Shown in pieces: positions 6,581-7,067 of a stretch of 7,067 bases of DNA. The DNA lies in assembly GCA_046582565.1 (NCBI GenBank), contig JAYGED010000066.1, positions 1-7,067 on the forward strand, given 5' to 3'. The notes under the pieces are model-generated. The model was not told the origin of the DNA, did not search any database, and saw only the letters and a list, made by a program, of their open reading frames with translations. This DNA comes from JAYGED01 sp046582565 (GTDB taxonomy: Bacteria > Pseudomonadota > Alphaproteobacteria > JAAXGF01). The stretch's first letter is position 1, and the number at the start of each line of letters is the position of its first letter. The position numbers were made by a program, and so were the translations under genes.

Positions 6581-7067
6581 TCATGTGCGAATAACAGCGT
6601 ATCCCAACGCACTGTGCGGCCTCTTCGTGTTGTAGTGTTTCCTCCATTCCTCGATGATTATTTGTGCCTTTTTCAGGCTGTAGAAGATTTCACCATTTAG
6701 CAGTTCGTCCCGGAAACGAGCATTGAAGCTTTCACAGTATCCGTTCTCCCATGGAGAACCCGGATTGATGTAGGCGGTCTTGGCTCCAACAGCGTTGATC
6801 CAGCTTCGAACAGTCTCAGCAATAAACTCCGGTCCATTGTCTGACCTGATATAGGCGGGTACTCCACGCAATATGAACAGGTCTGTGAGCGTATCCATGA
6901 CATCCGTCGAGTTGAGCTTGCGGCTTACGCGGATTGCCAGGCATTCACGGCTGTACTCATCCAGAATGTTCACCGTCCTGAAGACCTTTCCATCGTCGGT
7001 TCTGTGGTGGACAAAATCATACGACCAGACGTGGTCGCGGTATTCTGGTCGCAATCTCACGCATGAC
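6581..7067 (-). CDS. IS3-family transposase (OrfB, DDE/rve domain), partial
   Basis: The frame is open to the window edge: residues S-C precede the GTG at 7060, so the gene begins outside. The visible ~160 residues are the integrase-core (rve) domain of an IS3-family OrfB transposase, which cuts and joins DNA. The catalytic triad is present: Asp in WSYDFV (codon 7016-7018), Asp in RSDNGPEF (6839-6841) and Glu in ENGYCESFN (6731-6733). The last two are separated by 35 residues, the D-D-35-E spacing of this family. HYNTKRPHSALGY near the end is also typical. After LGY the sequence becomes AVIRT and stops; family members usually continue for some 20-30 residues (RPPAPE and onward), so the C-terminus appears lost and replaced by chance sequence. 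The style resembles the IS407 group, a tentative placement. OrfA and the rest of OrfB would lie to the right. The DNA is less GC-rich than the neighbouring genes, which fits foreign origin. Confidence 0.9.
   Translation of the reverse strand, partial: SCVRLRPEYRDHVWSYDFVHHRTDDGKVFRTVNILDEYSRECLAIRVSRKLNSTDVMDTLTDLFILRGVPAYIRSDNGPEFIAETVRSWINAVGAKTAYINPGSPWENGYCESFNARFRDELLNGEIFYSLKKAQIIIEEWRKHYNTKRPHSALGYAVIRT
6581..7067 (-). mobile_element. IS3-family insertion-sequence remnant, truncated at its right end
   Basis: The transposase stop is 10 bases from the DUF192 stop, leaving no room for the non-coding end and terminal inverted repeat that an intact IS3 element carries beyond orfB. No terminal repeat or target duplication can be seen. 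The left boundary of IS-like sequence is about 6596-6600, where similarity to the family ends; the other end is outside the window. Immobile remnant status is inferred. Confidence 0.65.

Overview
The window looks like chromosomal DNA from an alphaproteobacterium, probably of the Rhodospirillales type. This is an inference from GC-rich coding sequence, a protein with two cold-shock domains followed by a DUF192 protein (an arrangement I associate with alphaproteobacteria), and the style of the AsnB and molybdoenzyme sequences. No RNA gene or CRISPR array is visible. Six chromosomal genes and one insertion-sequence fragment fill almost all of the window.

Left (1-2386, + strand): the 3' part of a GT4-family glycosyltransferase gene overlaps, through a TGATG junction, a full-length asnB-type glutamine-dependent asparagine synthetase. 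The pair looks like the end of a surface-polysaccharide operon, where AsnB-like proteins often act as amidotransferases.

Centre (2383-5363): a metallo-beta-lactamase (MBL) fold gene on the - strand converges on asnB, and their stop codons overlap. A 119-bp divergent promoter region separates it from a + strand gene for a cytoplasmic molybdopterin/[4Fe-4S] oxidoreductase. The MBL protein is the most unusual item here. Its scaffold is well preserved, but the HxHxDH metal motif reads R-T-S-F-E-R and a further expected His is Lys, so it looks like a pseudoenzyme kept as an intact reading frame.

Right (5364-6570, + strand): after an AT-richer 144-bp gap come a double cold-shock-domain protein and, 13 bases later, an exported DUF192 protein. 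They are probably co-transcribed.

Right edge (6581-7067, - strand): the C-terminal half of an IS3-family (OrfB) DDE transposase, running off the window. Its natural C-terminus appears to be missing, and its stop lies 10 bases from the DUF192 stop, so this is probably a truncated IS remnant.

No complete new multi-gene system is evident. The best lead is the metal-ligand-depleted MBL protein divergently paired with the molybdoenzyme.
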